Translations under genes and position numbers: made by a program | Part shown: positions 35,345 to 47,300 of the stretch, one piece after another | Layout of the letters: each line of letters starts with the position of its first letter | Position numbering within the stretch: the first letter of the stretch is position 1 | NCBI GenBank assembly: GCA_958450365.1 | Contig: CAUEEP010000903.1 | Coordinates: 744,001 to 808,000, forward strand | Length of the DNA stretch: 64,000 nt | Origin: Mesorhabditis belari | Taxonomy: Eukaryota; Nematoda; Chromadorea; Rhabditida; Rhabditidae | Direction: 5' to 3' | The notes under the pieces: model-generated | Databases searched by the model: none | Seen by the model: only the letters and a program-made list of their open reading frames with translations | What the model was told of the DNA's origin: nothing

Positions 35345-36300
35345 GAGATCATGATTTTGATGCTTAAAACACCAACGGAAGATTCGGTGGAAGTGTGTAT
35401 TGCTTTTCTGAAAGAGAGTGGCGCGAAACTGATAGAGGTTTGCTTTATGTAGAAACGATTTATTTAGAAATCATTGACGACACTGAGCAAAATCTCGTTG
35501 CTTTCCGTCGCGAAGTTTACTTGACAATTCAACCATCGCTCGGCTATCACCGCTCACAAACTTCTCGAAATGAGTGTCAGGCCAGAATGGGAGGTTGGGC
35601 TTATTGATTGAATATAAAACATTTTTGGCTCTTTCCAATTACTAGGCACTTTAACCGTGAAACTCACTTTTCTTAAATTTTAAGGTACCTAATAATAGAA
35701 AAGAGCCACATTTTTTTTCATTTTAGCCGGAACTCATTCACATACTCGTTGAAGTTAGTTTCAAAAGTATATGACTATTTTTTTAAATTTTAGGCTACTT
35801 TTGAGACGATAGCTCGGGAGACTTATCAAACTATCCATCGCTTTGATATTACGAAACTGAGGAATATGGCTCGTTTAATCAGTCATTTGCTTTTCACAGA
35901 TGCCATTACTTGAGATGTAAGTCTTTATGCGAATATTTACTTTTTCTTATCCATATTTGAAGTGTTCAAATTTAGGTTTTGAGCGAAATCCATTTGAACG
36001 AGAATCAGACAACTTCTTCGGGCAGGATTTACATCAAAATCATTTTCCTTGAATTGGCTCAAATGATGGGACTTTCAAAGCTGTATGAAAGAATCTGTGA
36101 TCCGTAAGTTTAGAGATTTTCTAGAATTCAACAATATGTAGTACATTGCAACATGTGTTTGAGAGACTTTTTCCCAACCGAGCCAATACTCGTTTCGCCA
36201 TCAATTTCTTCACATTAATCGGTCTTCGTGGACTGACCTAAGAAAGATTTTAGAAGGCTAATAAGTGTATAAATTTTAGGGTGAATCTTCACCAGTTTTT
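35345..36300 (+). pseudogene. let-858: CWC22 / LET-858 spliceosome factor, decayed 3' fragment
   Basis: Plus-strand exon remains match the MIF4G and MA3 parts of the splicing factor CWC22. They are [19 protein letters not shown] near 35345-35430; a Tyr/Gln-rich linker at 35475-35600; ATFETIARETYQTIHRFDIT and KLRNMARLISHLLFTDA at 35794-35910; VLSEIHLNENQTTSSGRIYI at about 35975-36100; and NTRFAINFFTLIGL near 36150-36235. A TGA interrupts at DAIT, and intermediate exons and the whole N-terminus are absent. The copy parallels the better-preserved 3' end at 60.6-61.8 kb and precedes the same downstream orphan ORF, so both derive from one duplicated block. Confidence 0.75.
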
Positions 36301-36390
36301 GGAAAAAGGCGGAAAGAGGAAGAAAAGAAAGCAGAGCTTTGTTAAGAATTCTTCAAGAATGCTTCATGATTCCTCAAGGTTGAAAGGCCA

Positions 36391-36714
36391 ATGATTTTTT
36401 TAAACTTCCTTGGGAATGGAAAAGTTCTTGGAGCAGAGGAAAGCCACCGATCTCAACACAAATGTTTGTTTCGCAGAAAATTGGACAGAATCCGTATCGA
36501 AAGTTCTGGGGGAATCGATCGAAATCATTTGATAATATCTTTCGAGGAGCACAACAAATACGGACGATTGGAGAATCAATTCCTGTTCCCAACGAACACC
36601 ATTACGGCTCATCTTTCCAGTTTTAAACTGAAATTCCCTGTCATGTGTAAGTCGTTATTTACTCAATTCAATTTACTGTACGGCAGATGTGAGCCAACTG
36701 TTGCCATTGGGTGA
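36391..36714 (+). CDS. orphan ORF, copy 1
   Basis: A 107-residue frame with SSGGIDRNHLIISFEEHNKYG and GRLENQFLFPTNTITAHLS. A second copy at 61982-62251 keeps the same frame over the first 75 residues with mostly conservative changes and no internal stops. The preceding sequence ends in a stretch shared with the 3' flank of both CWC22 copies. No family is recognised. It could be an exon of a gene lost elsewhere or a non-coding repeat that happens to be open. Confidence 0.3.
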   Translation: MIFLNFLGNGKVLGAEESHRSQHKCLFRRKLDRIRIESSGGIDRNHLIISFEEHNKYGRLENQFLFPTNTITAHLSSFKLKFPVMCKSLFTQFNLLYGRCEPTVAIG

Positions 36715-36878
36715 ATAAACAATTGTGAATGCTTTAGGCAAGACGTAAATGGACTAAAAGGCAAAGTCTCAATCATCCTATGCAAAACTCATCAATCATT
36801 CTCAGAAATGAGCTTCCCACTTCTCAAACTTAGTCTGGATATTGGTAAATTATTGAAGAAGTCCTTGCGTCCTCATCC

Positions 36879-37450
36879 TACAGGGTGTGCCAAAAATTCC
36901 CGTACTTGTATTTTCTGTATTTTTGGCGACATTAGATAAAAGGGTAAAACGAATTCCTCGCGAAAAACTGATTTAGAAAACGTTTCTGATTAATTTATAA
37001 GTGCAACACTATTTAAGACAAGTGATTGAGAAGAGGGTCCGCTCAGGGGCGCTTTGGTCGCACATTTTTTTGGGGCTTAAGGCCTGTAACTTTTATGGAT
37101 CAAAAGATTTTCCAAGCCAAGATGTTTTTCGAAAACTAGGCATAAAATGTGACATTTTTTATATTGGGTGTATAAAGTTTTGGTCAACGACCGAGTCGGA
37201 AGTCAGGCTAGAACTTGGTTTTACAAACTTCCATCAAAGGAAATAACTGTGCGACCAAAGCGCCCCTGAGCGGACCCTCTTCTCAATCACTTGTCTTAAA
37301 TAGTGTTGCACTTATAAATTAATCAGAAACGTTTTCTAAATCAGTTTTTCGCGAGGAATTCGAATTTCTTGCTTTTAAAATCGTACCTTTTATCTAACGT
37401 CACCAAAAATACAGAAAATACAAGTACGGGAACTTTTGGCACACCCTGTA
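36879..37450. mobile_element. 572 bp Tc1/mariner-type MITE
   Basis: Inverted repeats of about 190 bp: CAGGGTGTGCCAAAAATTCC at the left and the inverse at the right, between TA duplications (36879-36880, 37449-37450). The unoccupied site is visible in the homologous sequence at about 1637-1655 and 62500-62515 (CCTCATTCTATTTCTTGCC), confirming insertion at TA with no other change. The central 190 bp has no recognisable transposase. Confidence 0.85.
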
Positions 37451-37651
37451 TTTCTTGCCTCAAATCATTGTTATTTTGTAGCAGTTTTCGTTTTAATAAG
37501 AAACCTCTACTTTGCTTGGCAACAAATTTCTAGTTTGATTTTGTCTTCTCTCATCAATTTTGCCTCTTTAGTAGCTGTTTCCTTTAATTTTCACTTGTTC
37601 TTCGACAAAAATTCAGTCATTTTGTAGGCATCCAATCGTCTAGCAACCGAA

Positions 37652-39424
37652 ATGGATAATCTCTCGAATCTTCCTCCTCGATGTCTTCAGCGCATCTCTT
37701 CTTTTTCCAAATGTCCAGAAATGCCCGAAATGACTGAAGAATTGCCTGAAAAGAGTACCAAACGCATAAAAGAATCGGTCACCTCGTTGAAGAAAATCGC
37801 CCAACTCGAAGCCGATTTGTGGGTTTTTCGCCAAATCTTTGCTTTTATCAAAAACAGTCTTTAATTTAATCAAATAGTTTAGGGAGCAAATGAAAAAGGA
37901 CAAAGACGTCGAGATGAGTCGATGGACAGCAAAAATCGCTCAAATGGAGGCGAATTTGAAAATCGCGAAGTTGGAGGCCGATTTGGTTGACGAAAGGGAG
38001 AGAAATCGAGAATTGGAAAGGAAAATCGCCGAGACGAAACGGAAGAACGACGATCTCGAAGCAAAGTTGTACTAATTTTGTAATTTCCTTTTAGATAGAC
38101 TCAACATAAAATTTCGATAAAAATCAGACTTTTTTTAGTAGCGGCCCAAATACGGAAGCAAGAGACGGAAAAGCCAAGATTGGAGAGCTCGAAGGGAAAA
38201 TCAACGCGTTGCAGAGCAAAAACTTTGATCTCGAAACCCAAATGTGAGTTTATTTGGCAACTCTTGTCGACTGAGACTTGAGAAAACAGCTTTTTCACTC
38301 CCAAAACACCCATTCCACTCAAACCAATCAACTCCTTTCTAGACAATTTGAAAAAGAAAATAAAACGGCCGAAATGGTGAAGTTGCAGGCAGATTTGTGA
38401 GTTTTTTTAAGGAAAAGGATTGAGTATTTGTTTAAAACGTCTGAAGTAAAGTTTTTCGAAGAAATTCAGAAATCGAACGATGACTTTCTTGAATCGGGAT
38501 GGATGGGCGTATTTGGCAAAAACCGCTTCTTGGTACAAGGTTTGGTGGAGGTTATGAACTTGGCTTATCTTCATCTCAAGGTTATCGATCAAAAAATGAC
38601 ATTTGAGGAAGCCGAGGCATATTGTGCGAGCCGAAAGAGCTATTTAGTCTCAATTCACAGTCAGGAAGAACACGACTTTGTTTGGAAACTCGGTAGGAAA
38701 TCGAAATGATTCAATTCTGAATATTCATGATTTTCGTAGAAATTTTCACTCTACAAAACCGAAAACAATCCATTATCATTTTAGCGAAATCTATTTGTTT
38801 GGGCTCTCCTTATAATTGGTTCTGGATCGGATTGAAGGTTGAATTTCTTTTATTAAAAGAAATAGAGAAATAGAAAGTAATGATTCTTTCGGCCATTGTC
38901 CGAAGGCTCTTTGTTAAGAAATGATTCGTTTTGACTGATAGTTCTTTGATGGAAATCTGGAATCATAGAAACTGATAGAAATCTAATTTGAATTGAAGAA
39001 CTAGAAGAATTTTAAAATGAAAAAAAAATTTGGTTGAAATATCAACAGTGAAACATAAAAATTTCTTTTTTCAGAGAAATCCGAACAAAGGAAATGCTTT
39101 TGAATGGACGGATGGAAGCTCGGTGGATTTCACGAATTGGTGGTCGGGATACCCGAATTCGAACACCCACGCTTATGTGAGATTTTCGACGTGAAATCAT
39201 CAATATGTTTTTCAATTTCCAATGCATAATTAATCTCAAAATATTTCGATCAATTTGGGGGAAACTTCTTTGTCTAGAATAACGCAAAGTGTTTTATCAA
39301 AGGATTTTCATCAGAAATGAACATATTTCAGCTTTCGAGCCACGATGAGGGATGGTTCGTGGGCTCTTCTGCTCCTACCTATCAGGCTCCTTTTATCTGC
39401 AAAATGAGCTCTCAATTCTCATAA
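37652..39424 (+). CDS. C-type lectin, soluble coiled-coil form (copy F), intact
   Basis: Nine exons in phase: 37652-37818, 37883-38068, 38139-38243, 38343-38396, 38470-38539, 38581-38692, 38785-38837, 39075-39176 and 39332-39424, giving 313 residues. The start MDNLSNLPPRCLQRISSF lacks a signal peptide or anchor. Residues about 45-170 form a coiled coil (LVDERERNRELERKIAETK). The lectin domain reads [60 protein letters not shown] and APFICK. The 41 nt intron 38540-38580 ends TCAAG. The domain lacks WND and the usual third and fourth Cys spacing. Without a signal peptide the protein would be cytosolic, unless an unseen upstream exon adds one. It is the best-preserved soluble member. Confidence 0.75.
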
Positions 39425-41320
39425 ATGCTTTGTGTTCTTTTCTGTGGACAAATACCAATAAATCCCATCTTATTCAATCTTCTGAAGACACACAACTGCA
39501 CATTATCTTTTTCTTTATTTCTGAATTGTTTCTTCAAAATCTTCAAAATAAAAGGTTTTCCCAAAAACCCAGAATTCCGCCTGAAGCTGGAAGTAGTTTG
39601 CTCTCTCACCTCTCCTGAATAGACTCCTATTCGATAAACGTGTCGAACATCAATGGACATCAGCACGAGGAAACTGAGGATTCTTCGTGAAGGTCGCTCT
39701 TCTTGTCCCTTAACTCGTCGATTTGTTATTGAATTTTAAATGCCTCTGAAATTATAATTTCCATGAGCTTTTATTTATTAGGTAGCTAGATGTTCCTTCA
39801 ACCTTATTGTAAAGGCCCTTTAGCGTCAGAGGGGGTTACGGCTGGTTCTTATTAAAAGTTCTTATTCGTTATTAATTGACGAACGTATTCACATAAAGAT
39901 ATAATAACATTTTTAAAAAGACAATCAAAGATTTTACATATCACTTTGCATTTTTGGTTTTTTTGACAGCGGGAAACTCTTTGAGGCTTGAAGCAGTTCC
40001 CAAATAAATAGAATGAAATTGTTTTAAAACCGCCCAACTCACCCTAACTTGAGTGCCGAATTTACGCAAATGAGGCAAGTAATTCTCAGCGGATGATTCA
40101 AATGTTGATTTCGTTTGTCTAAAGAAAAAATGTTTTATGCTTTAGAGTGTCAAACACGTGAATGATTCATATTTCTCGCGTAAATCGGTCATATTTGAAG
40201 CAGACTTAAGAACTTCTGAAGAAATATTAACTTCGAATGGCTTTATTTGATAAGAAAATACCGCTTCAAAGAAGTTAATGTTCTCTAGATTTTCAGAAAG
40301 ATTGATGCTGTGGTTTTTGAGAAATTACACTTTAAAAGTTAATACAAAAGTTACGAATTAGTCGACCAGCCTAATGAACAAAAAAAATAAAAATAGGCAG
40401 ATAAAGGTAGGTCACCAGTTGAATATTTGAAACTTTTTGCGATCATTTCAAATCATTTGAAAAAAATATAAAATCCATCAGACTCAAAAAAGTTATGACT
40501 CAAACAAGTGTGTCTGTGAGTGACGAAAGAAAGCTTTTCCAATCGTAAATTACTACAATTGAATTTGAAATGATCGCAAAAATCATTTCAAATTCAATTT
40601 CAAAAATCATCAATTCTATGTTATTGAGATGGCCAATTCGCAACCCAACTGACCTGGAGATCGAGATTGTTCAACAACTCGAGTAACTAAAAGATTGACA
40701 AATAAAAGAAAACCCCACTTTATTTAAGCTTTAAAATCTAGATTATTTCGAGGTCCATCACTAAAAAAGCAAAAACTTACACGGTTTCTTGCAGAGAATG
40801 CAATTGGGCGATTCGAACCCCGTCATTTCCTAAAAAGAAAGCATTAGAATCATCGAACAATCAACAAAAAAGAATGAACGCTAGAAAGAAATCGAATTGA
40901 GAGTTTGTGTTTTGAGGGTGGTAAAATTGAGGGAATATTTCTAACTCTACTTTAACTTTTAACGAAACTTTTAGATGCTTAGGAGCAAAGGCTGTGTTTT
41001 TCCAAAATAATATAAACAGGGATCTTTTGAAAACTTTTTGAAAACGACTGCTCGAGTACTTGAAATGTGACTGCTCCAAAGTTAACCGCATTGTTTCCCT
41101 TTTGATGTTTGATTGAATATGTTGTGATTAAAGTTGAAAGCATAAGATATTCAGAGAGCAAATAATTTGCTACTTTTCTTGATTGACTGAGTATTTAGCC
41201 CTTTTTTTGATTTCTTACGTCATTTTTGGACACATCAATTTCCTTTACGAACTCCAAATGAGAAAAGCGCTTTCCAATTTCAGAGCTCGTTACCATTTTG
41301 TGGACTTCATTTGTTCGCCC
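39425..41320. other. no gene; short repeats only
   Basis: After the conserved 3' flank of copy F (to about 39740) nothing coding is apparent. A short inverted pair lies at about 40434-40465 and 40559-40585 (around TGCGATCATTTCAAAT). Open frames in the interval are AT-rich and overlap on both strands. Confidence 0.4.
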
Positions 41321-41526
41321 ATAAAGACCCCATTTCCGTATTTTTGCTCCTCGAAACAGTTTTTTGAATCAAATTTCTTGATCAACTTTTGGACTCTGAG
41401 TTGACCACTCACATTAGTTCGTTTTATTATGAGTTTTATTACTTATTTACTGTTATGATTATTTATTATTAATCTCGTTTTATCATGAGCTTGAAAATAT
41501 TTAGTTAAAATTGTTACCGTAATACC

Positions 41527-43094
41527 TACAGTGCGTTTCAAATTCTTAAACGCACCCTCTAAAATAGCGGATTTTGCATTTTGACCACCGCTACAACTAT
41601 TAATCTTTTTCTATCAGAAAAGGCATGTCTTAAAACCTAAATAACACGAAAAATAAGCATACTATAAAAAGTAAAAATTTTCAAAATAGAAACTTTTTGC
41701 TAAATCGACCGTTTCAAATTCTTAAACGCACCTGCCTTTGCTGTTGTTATTTGAAATTTTTCGTTTTGTTGTGCATATCTTTTTATTAAATTTATAATTT
41801 TTGTTAATTTCCAGGTAAATGGCACACGGAAAGCTGCTCACGGATTATGATAAAGGCCAGATTGATGCCCGTTTGAGGATTGGCGACTGAATAAGGAAAA
41901 TCGCAAAAAATTTTGGCCGATCCGACTCTGCCGTGCGAAATTATAGAAAGTTCGAGTTCGTTTCTGCACCAAAGAAGAAGCCAGGACCGAAACCAAGCTT
42001 ACGCCGCGAGCTAGACGCCATATTGTGAACAAAATCCACGGAAAAACGATCAATGAAGTGAAAACAGACTGAAAATCGACGCTTCGAAGTCGACAATTTG
42101 GCGAGTCGTCACGGAAAATCCACATATCGATCGACAATTATTGAACATGCAGCCGGTCGTGAAGCTTTTGCACAAGAAAGCCCGATTGGAGTTCGCCAAG
42201 GCTCATATGAATCAGGATTGATCTATGGTTAGAAAGCCGCTTATGTTTTATTATTTTTTTAGCGTTTAGGTGATCTTTTCCGATGAGAAGAAATGAAATT
42301 GGGATGGTCCCAATGGCGTCGACTACTATTGAAAGGATCTTCGACGTGATCCGATGGTGTTTGGAACTCAAAACTTTGACGGTGGTTTTGTGATGGTTTG
42401 GGCCGCCTTTTGTGCTGATGGAACGGTCGCTCTGAAGATGGTTTCGAATCGGATGACTAGATAGATATCTTGAACAATTGCTTGTTGCCGTTTTTGCTCC
42501 TAAATCCAACCGTTCCGGACTTGTTTCAATACGACAACGCATCAATTCATTGAGCCGGAGACACCCGAAACTGGCTGAACAGCAACAACATTGCAACTTT
42601 GGACTGGCCCGCTCAGTTTCCTGACCTCAATCCGATAGAAAATTTATGGGAAATACTTGTCCAAGCTGTCTACAAGAATCATCGTCAGTTTCAAGACGTT
42701 TCTACACTTAAAGCAGCACTTTTTTCGGCCTGGAGCGATCTCGACGTCTCTGCTCTTCAAAACCTCATCAATTCAATGCCAGACCGCATTTTTCAAGTAA
42801 TTAATTGTTCTGGTGCGTGTACAGATTATTAGTTTTGATTTTTAACCTTTGATTTTTAATTTGTGTCGATAAATAAAAATATTTTCATAGTGGGTTTAAG
42901 AATTTGAAACGGTCGATTTAGCAAAAAGTTTCTATTTTGAAAATTTTTACTTTTTACAGTATGCTTCTTTTTCGTGTTATTTAGGTTTTAAGACATGCTC
43001 TTTATAATAGAAAAAGATTAATAGTTGTAGCGGTGGTCAAAATGCAAAATCCGCTATTTTAGAGGGTGCGTTTAAGAATTTGAAACGCACTGTA
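41527..43094 (+). mobile_element. Tc1-like transposon, degenerate
   Basis: Ends CAGTGCGTTTCAAATTCTTA and inverse, flanked by TA (41527-41528; 43093-43094). The terminal repeats are about 205 bp and differ at several positions. Each contains the GTTTCAAATTCTTAAAC box twice (tip and inner end), as expected for paired transposase sites. The enclosed transposase is broken, so the element is immobile by itself. Confidence 0.85.
41819..42832 (+). pseudogene. Tc1/Tc3-type transposase, multiply interrupted
   Basis: Starts MAHGKLLTDYDKGQIDARLR. It continues through a paired-like DNA-binding region (IRKIAKNFGRSDSAVRNYRK, KPGPKPS), a frameshift near 42000, then FAKAHMNQD, VIFSDEKK, GFVMVWAAFCADG, QYDNASIH and LDWPAQFPDLNPIENLW, ending at 42832. 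Second Asp to Glu spacing is 34, as normal. Stops at 41888, 42051 and at least four later points are all TGA. Confidence 0.8.
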
Positions 43095-43300
43095 GGTATT
43101 ACGGTAACAATTTTAACTAAATATTTTCAAGCTCATGATAAAACGAGATTAATAATAAATAATCATAACAGTAAATAAGTAATAAAACTCATAATAAAAC
43201 GAACTAATGTGAGTGGTCAACTCAGAGTCCAAAAGTTGATCAAGAAATTTGATTCAAAAAACTGTTTCGAGGAGCAAAAATACGGAAATGGGGTCTTTAT

Positions 43301-44303
43301 AAGGCCTGTAAATTTTCATTTGTAATTTCACTTTGTTAATTGCAATAAATTTTCTTAAAAAAGCAAAAAAAAATCAAAATTGCGCTGAAATACTGTCGGA
43401 TTTCGGGTCTGAAACTTTGATGCCAGATTTCTTGAGATACAGAGCTTTATTGGAAAAACTAAAAGCATATTCGAATTCCCCATTCAAAACTCTATCAAAT
43501 ACACAAAGTGTGCATCAAAATGACCATCTTCCCCAGTTAGAAGCTTCAAAAAAAAGCAGTATTTCGATTGAAAAATATGGTAACCAGGTTGTTTTCGAAA
43601 CGTATCGATGAGTAAGATTACGGTAACTTTTTTCCCCGAGCGCGCCCACCTTTTAGGAAACTATAGGCTTTAGATTTTGCAGCTAGGCTAGGTAAAACTA
43701 CGGTGATCTAGCTGAATCACTCCAATGAAAAGTCAAAGCTTCAAACTTTGAGCTTAACATAAAGCTTAACATAATTCAAAGTGTAACAAAACAAACAAAA
43801 ACAAAATCGAGATTTTCATTTATTTTCGAATTTTCTACTCGAAATTTTTGACTGAATAATGAAAAATTTAAAAATTTAAAACATAGAAGTGATTAAAGTT
43901 CGCTGAAAGATTTAAAAGTTGAAAATTTTGAAACTGAATGAAAACCTCTTTACTCTTTCCATTACTTTTAATGGAAAAAACAAAATGGTTAAAACAAAGA
44001 AAAGCGGAAATTCTAGCACACAAAGCATCAGTTTTCTGTATTTTTTAAGGAAATTTTTAGATGCTCGGGATTTATTAAAGAAAAGTTTCAAAAAAAAAGA
44101 AAAAAAGAATCTTAATTTTTTGTCGAAAACTCGTAGAGAACAGAAGAAATCGTTTCTTGGAGAGAGAATAAGATTAAAAACAAAAGAAAATTTCAGAATT
44201 TCATCAACATCAACAAAGATAAGTTAAGAAAAAAAAAGGAAATCATTGGAATTTTTTTTTGTGAAGATTCGATGTTTCAAAATTTTTGAAGAACTCATTT
44301 CTT
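43301..44303. other. no gene recognised
   Basis: AT-rich. Lys-rich open frames at 43333-43611 and 43919-44227 have the composition of random AT-rich sequence and no splice or motif support. The interval is the 3' flank of the Kunitz gene on the other strand. Confidence 0.4.
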
Positions 44304-47300
44304 TCACTTTTCTTTCACACGTGCACAACGAGCCAGACATTCCTCGATGGTGGCGAAACTGGAAAGGATAATTTCATTAATTTCATTTGAGATTTCATCA
44401 AATTTAAATCGTTAAACATTTTCTTTAGCTTTAGGATTTTAACTTTAGGATTTAAAAAAGTTTCAATTTAAAGAAAGATGAAAATGACCTTATCTGACTA
44501 ATAGCTTTCAGAAAACGGCTTTCAAGCTTTTCAAAGCCTTCTTTTTCCCATTCACTGTTTTACTGTTTCACTGAATTCACTATTTATACGCAATATTCGA
44601 TTATTGCTTCTTATATTTAATCCTTTTCAAAAATGATTCTAATTCTTTGATTCATTGACTTTTAAGCTTTTCGAAATTAAGCTGCTTCAAATTGCTTCAA
44701 ATTCAAATTCAAATCAAAATGAAAGGCTCAACTTTCCACTCTATAAACTTTAGATCCACTTTGAAACTATCTACCGTACTCTAATAGAACGCCAGCCCCA
44801 TAATGACGGGCGTACAGTCGTGTAGTCTAACTTTAAACGAGTTTTTCTTGGCACTGCTTTAAGCTACAATGTGAGCTTAGCTATCAAAAAATAGCGGAAA
44901 TTCAAGGCTATTTTTTGAGAACAAAGACGCGTTTTTTGAAATAAGCGTTCTGAAAAAAAAATGAAATATTAAAAATACTTTTGAAATCCTTTTGCGACTA
45001 CGCGATTGTACGAGGAACTGGCGTTCTAATAGAGTATTTTACGGTAGCTATTTAGTTTCTCTATTTTCTCCTTTCCTGATCCCTATCGTTTTCCCCTCAC
45101 CGATTCGTATTCCCGAGACATCCTCCATAAGCGAATTCCTCGCATTGACGTGTGTCTTGATTGTAGAAGAAATTCTTCTGTTTTCCCGAGCATGGACCTT
45201 GCACCTTGGGCAAGAAACAGGAATCTGAAAAACTTCAGATAAATACTAATAAATTTGAACAAAGGCATTGTTAATTTCATTATAAATAGAGTTCAATTGA
45301 ATTTGGGACAAACGCCGAATGAAAAAAAAACCATTAACCTGCTTACAAAGGCTACTTTGTTAGTCATAAAAGCGGGATAAACATTGAGCCTTTCTTTCAT
45401 TTAGAATCCTAAATAATTAGATCTAAATCTACACATTCGACTCAATTTTTAGCTCCACAATCAAGAGTAAAATATGGCAAAAGTGCAAGATCGTGTTCAT
45501 TTTTGGATTTATGAAGCAGACTAAAAAATCAGCTAAACTCATGATGAGGTCCATGCTTCGAAACAGCATTTCATGTTAAAAACTTGTTTTCTAAAAATTC
45601 TAGATATTTTAAATTTCAATGATTCAATGATAATTCCCAAAAAAGCGAATGAATTTCGTGTTTCAATGTGAGAGATATCTGCGAGTATGCGCTTAATTCA
45701 GCTTTCTTTCTGACGCATAAAACATTAGCCAAATTTTGTTTCAAAGCCATTTTTTCAAAGCCAAAAACTTTTTGCTTTTCTTGCATCTTTTCAAACGAAC
45801 CTTGATGTTGTGAGCAGGCGGATTTGCAGGCTTGTTCGGTGTCGAAACGATTGCCCGTTCCCTCACAGCCACCGTAGTGGAAGCTGAAAATGTCGGAATT
45901 GAAGGGAAATTCGAGGTTTTTGAATAGGTTAACTTTTTAAAAATGACTCCAAATTGTCAGCTTTTTAGGTCAATTTTCAATTCCCTCTCGGTTCCAAATT
46001 CTGCCATTCATTTCTTTACTCTATTAATTTCACTCAGTTGATCAAGGCTGTTCCAAAAAGCCAAGCCAAAGCCAAGCCAAAGCCATGTCAAAGCCAAGCC
46101 AAAGCTAAGCAAAAGCCAAGCCAAAGCCAAGCCAAAGCCAAGTCAAAGCCGAGCCAAAGCCAAGTCAAAACCAAGTCAAAGCCAAGTCAAAGCCAAGTCA
46201 AAGCCAAGCCAGATATCTGTTTACAATTGTTTAGTTTCACAAGTAGATACTGTACTGCTTTGTAAAACTATTTAAGAAATTATTGGCTTATAAAATCAGT
46301 TTCATTTTTGCTAGATTTCCTCACCGGTTGCACACTCCATCGGCTTTGTTGTAGAACCATTTCGTCTGGAATTGCACACACGGACCCGGGTCTTTCGCCT
46401 CATCACACAATGAGTTTGCTCCTGCACCAGCCCCTAGAATATTCATCGTTTCAAAGTTTAAGTACAAACAAAAGCCCAAGCTTTCAATCAACGAGAGGTT
46501 ATTTCGAAGAATCTCTAAGATCTCTTGTTGATCTAAAGCTTTCAAATCTAGGTAAAGAAACTGAATTAAAGTTTAAGTTTGAAAAAAAATGATAGAAAAC
46601 GATTTTTGAATCATTGCAATTCTTGAAACATTCAGAAAATCATTGTTTAACAATCAAATCATGCTGAAATCTTGCAATTTTCATTCTTACAAACGGGAAA
46701 GGAACAGAAATTGAACTTTTAGTTGAGTTTCTAATCCAATTTTAACTATAAGCTTTAAATTTAAAACTGATTGAGAGATGATGGTTTAAAATGGTTTAGC
46801 CAAATTCAACCAAAATCAACCCATTCCAAACTAAAAAAAACCAACAACAGACCATTTGATGGAATGACTATTTCTTCATTGCTATGAATCTCTCCATCTT
46901 TTCTCAAGCAAAGACTTTCACAGGATTCTTTTGTGTTGAAGCGATTATTGTTCCCTCCACATCCCGAAAACGAGAATTGCTCGCAGGCACCCGATGCTGG
47001 TTCGAAGTAGTACATCTTGAAGGCGCCCGAGCATTTGCCCGATTGGACGGGCAATTGACAAACGTCACGCGATTTCGATGAGCCGACTGCTGAAAATTGA
47101 CATGCGTCAATCTTGAAACAAAGGGGATCTCTTGCATTCAAGTGATGGTGGATTGTTAGAATTTTCGGAGGTTAACTGAATCCTTTTCTTGTTGTTTCTA
47201 AAGGCTATCGGACATTTGATACGCGCACCGCCCTTCTGTCATCGGCAATCTAACTTTGAACTCAAATATCTTGGTGCTGGGCTGTCCAATTTATAAATTA

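Larger units (their letters stand above)
41321..43300. repeat. perfect 206 bp inverted flanks centred on a Tc1-like insertion
   Basis: 41321-41526 and 43095-43300 are exact inverted copies of each other over all 206 bases by eye. They meet the Tc1-like element's TA duplication on each side: ACCGTAATACC-TA ... TA-GGTATTACGGT. Without the element, the site would be a perfect palindrome of about 414 bp with TA at its dyad. Outside 41321 and 43300 the sequences differ at once. Confidence 0.9.

Noticed and set aside
42138..42596. 152-residue minus-strand frame in the Tc1-like element
   Set aside because: Antisense to recognisable transposase blocks; composition is that of a reverse-complement shadow.
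43333..44227. Two Lys-rich frames between the palindrome and the Kunitz gene
   Set aside because: Composition expected from AT-rich DNA; no splice sites, motif or second copy.
46038..46265. Lys/Ser/Gln-rich 75-residue protein
   Set aside because: Entirely produced by the AAGCCA minisatellite in an intron.
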